Below, piece after piece: positions 21,947 to 23,641 of a stretch of DNA of 23,641 nt. The stretch is from Deltaproteobacteria bacterium (GTDB taxonomy: Bacteria > Myxococcota > Polyangia > Haliangiales > Haliangiaceae): positions 1 to 23,641 of the forward strand of contig JAGSPR010000107.1 in NCBI GenBank assembly GCA_018262455.1, in the 5' to 3' direction. A program made the position numbers and the translations under genes. The notes below the pieces were generated by a model that searched no databases, was not told the origin of the DNA, and saw only the letters and a list, made by a program, of their open reading frames with translations. Positions within the stretch are counted from its first letter, which is position 1; each line of letters starts with the position of its first letter.

Positions 21947-23013
21947 GGAGCCGCCAGCATGCCCGCTCGCTCGATCGACAGCCAGGTCTGGTCCGCGCTG
22001 GTCGCCATGACGACGACCCCGTAGTGCTCGTCGAACGCGAGCCGTGACGGCCGCAGCGCGCGGCCAGCGCGATCGGTGACGGGCACGACCTCGCCGTCGC
22101 GCGCGACCTGCCAGTGATCGCGGCCGTCGCTGGTCCCGAGCGTCAGGGCCCACACCGCGCCGTCATCGCCGATCGCGGCATCCGCGACCCGCGTGACGTT
22201 CGATAGGCTCGCGACGCTGGTGAGCTTGCCGCCCGAGCTGACGCGCGCGACGACGAGCTGGCCGCGCGCGGCCCCGACGAGAGCCCGCGTGCCATCGCGC
22301 GCGACCACGAGGTGCTGGGGCTCGAAGCCGAGCGCGTGGGCCGAGTCGAGCTGCTCGACAGTCGTCACGGGGCGCGCGCCAGGGCTCGGCCAGTGGTACC
22401 GGGCGATCCGGATCGGCGCGTCGCCGCTGCACTCGGTGACGAGCGCGAAGATGTCGTCTCCCGTGGTCGCGAGCTCCTGGACGTGCGGCGTGGCGCACGC
22501 CTTCGCCTTGACCGGTGACAGCCCGACCACCGCGGGTCCGATCAGCGGGTGCTCGGGTAGCACGCTGACCGTGCCGGTCGCGTCGACCACCGCGAGCTGC
22601 GAGCGCAGGCGATCGTCGAGCTGCCACAGCTCGGTGCCGTCGCGCCGGGCCGCTACCCGCGCCAGCAGGCCCTCGACCTCGATCACGTGTGGCGCGGGCT
22701 CGAGCCTGACATGGGACTCGCGATGTTCCTCCCCTCCGACGACGATCGGCGATCCGCCGAGCAACACCTGAAAATCTCCCCCGAGCGTCGCGCGGGCCTT
22801 CGCGAAGGCGGAGTCCAACGCCGCCGGCTCGAGCCAGCGCTCGCCGCTCATGATCGCGACCCGACGCGAGCCGACGACGAGCCTGGCGTCGGGGAAGCTC
22901 GCGATCGGATGCAGCCGAGCGGGAGGGTTCCGGCTGCTGCCAGTGCCGGCCGGCGCATCGCTCGCGCCCTTGCCGCATCCGGCGAGTATCACGAGCACGA
23001 CGGCGATCCGCAC
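21943..23013 (-). CDS. Lipoprotein with beta-propeller-like repeats, coupled to dctA
   Basis: The protein has 356 residues. The GTG at 23011-23013 is the only usable start, because an in-frame TAG lies four codons upstream. The short signal ends I-L-A-G-C (Cys13). The mature protein is strand-rich, with recurring blade-like blocks: [20 protein letters not shown], then [20 protein letters not shown], then [20 protein letters not shown]. This 'DG/DD...VWAL' spacing suggests a beta-propeller of about six or seven blades, but no named family is clear. A Cys pair (about 173 and 190) is in the middle. Its stop overlaps the dctA start, which makes a role tied to dicarboxylate uptake possible, such as substrate sensing. 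That is inference; such coupling also occurs between unrelated genes. Confidence 0.85.
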   Translation of the reverse strand: MRIAVVLVILAGCGKGASDAPAGTGSSRNPPARLHPIASFPDARLVVGSRRVAIMSGERWLEPAALDSAFAKARATLGGDFQVLLGGSPIVVGGEEHRESHVRLEPAPHVIEVEGLLARVAARRDGTELWQLDDRLRSQLAVVDATGTVSVLPEHPLIGPAVVGLSPVKAKACATPHVQELATTGDDIFALVTECSGDAPIRIARYHWPSPGARPVTTVEQLDSAHALGFEPQHLVVARDGTRALVGAARGQLVVARVSSGGKLTSVASLSNVTRVADAAIGDDGAVWALTLGTSDGRDHWQVARDGEVVPVTDRAGRALRPSRLAFDEHYGVVVMATSADQTWLSIERAGMLAAP

Positions 23014-23019
23014 GCACGA

Positions 23020-23025
23020 AGTCTA
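23020..23025 (-). promoter_or_regulatory. -10-like element of the lipoprotein-dctA operon
   Basis: Read on the minus strand, TAGACT ends 6 nt before the GTG start at 23013. An AGGCGC 17 nt upstream (23048-23043) matches the window's TTGCGC -35 at four of six positions. No Shine-Dalgarno sequence is present. Confidence 0.4.
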
Positions 23026-23071
23026 GTGCGAGCTCGCCACCCGCGCCTGCCGTAGGCCGCGACAACTCGAG

Positions 23072-23077
23072 TAGGAT
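23072..23077 (+). promoter_or_regulatory. -10-like element of the last lipoprotein gene
   Basis: TAGGAT ends 6 nt before the ATG at 23084. The -35 is not clear. The two divergent -10 elements here (23020-23025 and 23072-23077) lie within 58 bp, so the promoters overlap back to back. Confidence 0.4.
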
Positions 23078-23083
23078 CGCGCG

Positions 23084-23614
23084 ATGAGGCTCGCGCTCGC
23101 CGCGGTGTGCTTGATCGGGTGTGGAAGTCACCGCGGCGATCGCTGCACCGACTACATGACGATCACCAATGGCGCGTTCGTGCGGATCGGCCCGAAGCTC
23201 AAGTGGACCCTCGAGGTGGTCGCGATCCCGCCGGAGCTCACCTTCAACCGCGCGGCCGTTCCGGACGGCGTGGTCGAGTACCTGTGGGCCATCGACCTCG
23301 ATCCCGATCAGGACGGCCACCGCGACTGGCAGGTCGCGGTCTCGCACTTCAAGGGCGCGGCCGGCGCCGAGGTCACGACCGGCGACCTGCTGTCCGAGAC
23401 CCAGGAGGAGCTCCTGGCGGTCGAGGGCGCGGTCTCGACGGTCACCGGCAGCGTCGACGTCACCCTGGTGAACTCCACGTTCACCCTCCTGCTCGACGAG
23501 TCCGCGGGCCCCGACCTGCCCGGCGTGATCAACCCGGCGCAGTCGTCGTGGACCACGCTCGAGCGGTTCGGCGCGACCACTGACGACCAGTGCGAAGATC
23601 GCTTCGCGCCGTAG
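23084..23614 (+). CDS. Lipoprotein, unknown function
   Basis: The protein has 176 residues from the ATG at 23084. A short signal ends L-I-G-C (Cys13). Two further cysteines occur, one near each end (21 and about 170), and could form a disulphide closing the domain. The mature sequence is a set of beta strands: FVRIGPKLKWTLEVVAIP, then VVEYLWAIDLDPDQDGHRDW, then VTGSVDVTLVNSTFTLLLDE. The DLDPDQDGHRD loop (about 71-81) has a calcium-binding look (D-x-D-x-D-G). The fold is probably an immunoglobulin-like or jelly-roll sandwich; no family is recognised. It is divergent from the lipoprotein-dctA operon. Confidence 0.82.
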   Translation: MRLALAAVCLIGCGSHRGDRCTDYMTITNGAFVRIGPKLKWTLEVVAIPPELTFNRAAVPDGVVEYLWAIDLDPDQDGHRDWQVAVSHFKGAAGAEVTTGDLLSETQEELLAVEGAVSTVTGSVDVTLVNSTFTLLLDESAGPDLPGVINPAQSSWTTLERFGATTDDQCEDRFAP

Positions 23615-23615
23615 C

Positions 23616-23629
23616 GCCGTAGCTACGGC
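23616..23629. terminator. Perfect 14-nt palindrome after the last stop codon
   Basis: GCCGTAGCTACGGC lies 1 nt after the stop at 23612-23614. A 9-nt direct repeat (GCGCCGTAG at 23606-23614 and 23615-23623) overlaps the stop. It may be part of a terminator or a protein-binding site; what follows is beyond the window. Confidence 0.3.
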
Positions 23630-23641
23630 AGGATCACGGTC

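Noticed and set aside
20612..22024. 470-codon open frame on the plus strand
   Set aside because: It is a shadow of dctA; very rich in Glu/Arg/His with no domain.

Overview
The window is very GC-rich, with start and stop codons packed closely together. It is dominated by predicted outer-membrane or periplasmic lipoproteins of unknown function. It also carries an AgmX/PglI-type energy-transducer protein, an ECF sigma factor with a fused membrane segment, a copper monooxygenase-like lipoprotein with a haem-binding motif, and a glycine-repeat lipoprotein. This mix suggests a myxobacterium-like chromosome (Myxococcota, perhaps the Haliangiales/Kofleriaceae side). That assignment is inference from gene families and composition; no rRNA or other marker is present. 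I see no tRNA, rRNA, CRISPR array, insertion sequence or prophage.

Layout. 1-2216 (minus): a three-gene operon of a copper monooxygenase-like lipoprotein, an outer-membrane lipoprotein and the start of an arrestin-like (Spo0M-type) gene cut by the window edge. 2345-4351 (plus): a lipoprotein carrying AgmX/PglI and ExbD-like domains. 4311-5102 (minus) and 5238-6521 (plus): a six-helix membrane protein and a divergent two-part outer-membrane barrel protein. 6536-7590 (minus): a DUF1028 protein whose exported N-terminus lies in another frame. 7664-9862 (plus): an NAPE-PLD-like metallo-hydrolase and a glycine-repeat lipoprotein. 9921-13254 (minus): a four-gene unit of LURP-one/scramblase-like protein, glyoxalase II-like hydrolase, lipoprotein and membrane-tethered ECF sigma factor. 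13348-13638: a small lipoprotein. 13660-15965 (minus): a DbpA-like DEAD-box RNA helicase and a DoxX-family protein. 16256-18069 (plus): three small surface or exported proteins. 18127-18438 (minus): a small membrane protein. 18499-20366 (plus): DUF485 protein plus acetate symporter ActP. 20639-23013 (minus): C4-dicarboxylate transporter DctA translationally coupled to a propeller-like lipoprotein. 23084-23614 (plus): a further lipoprotein.

The ActP and DctA operons converge and together form an organic-acid uptake locus. Most other genes are envelope proteins whose partners cannot be named from sequence.

The most striking window-wide signal is promoter architecture. Many operon-leading genes lack a Shine-Dalgarno sequence and instead have a -10-like hexamer (often TAnnnT) ending 6-8 nt before the start codon. 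In the three clearest cases this lies 17 nt downstream of a perfect TTGCGC. The pattern predicts widespread leaderless mRNAs, and it also decides several otherwise ambiguous starts.
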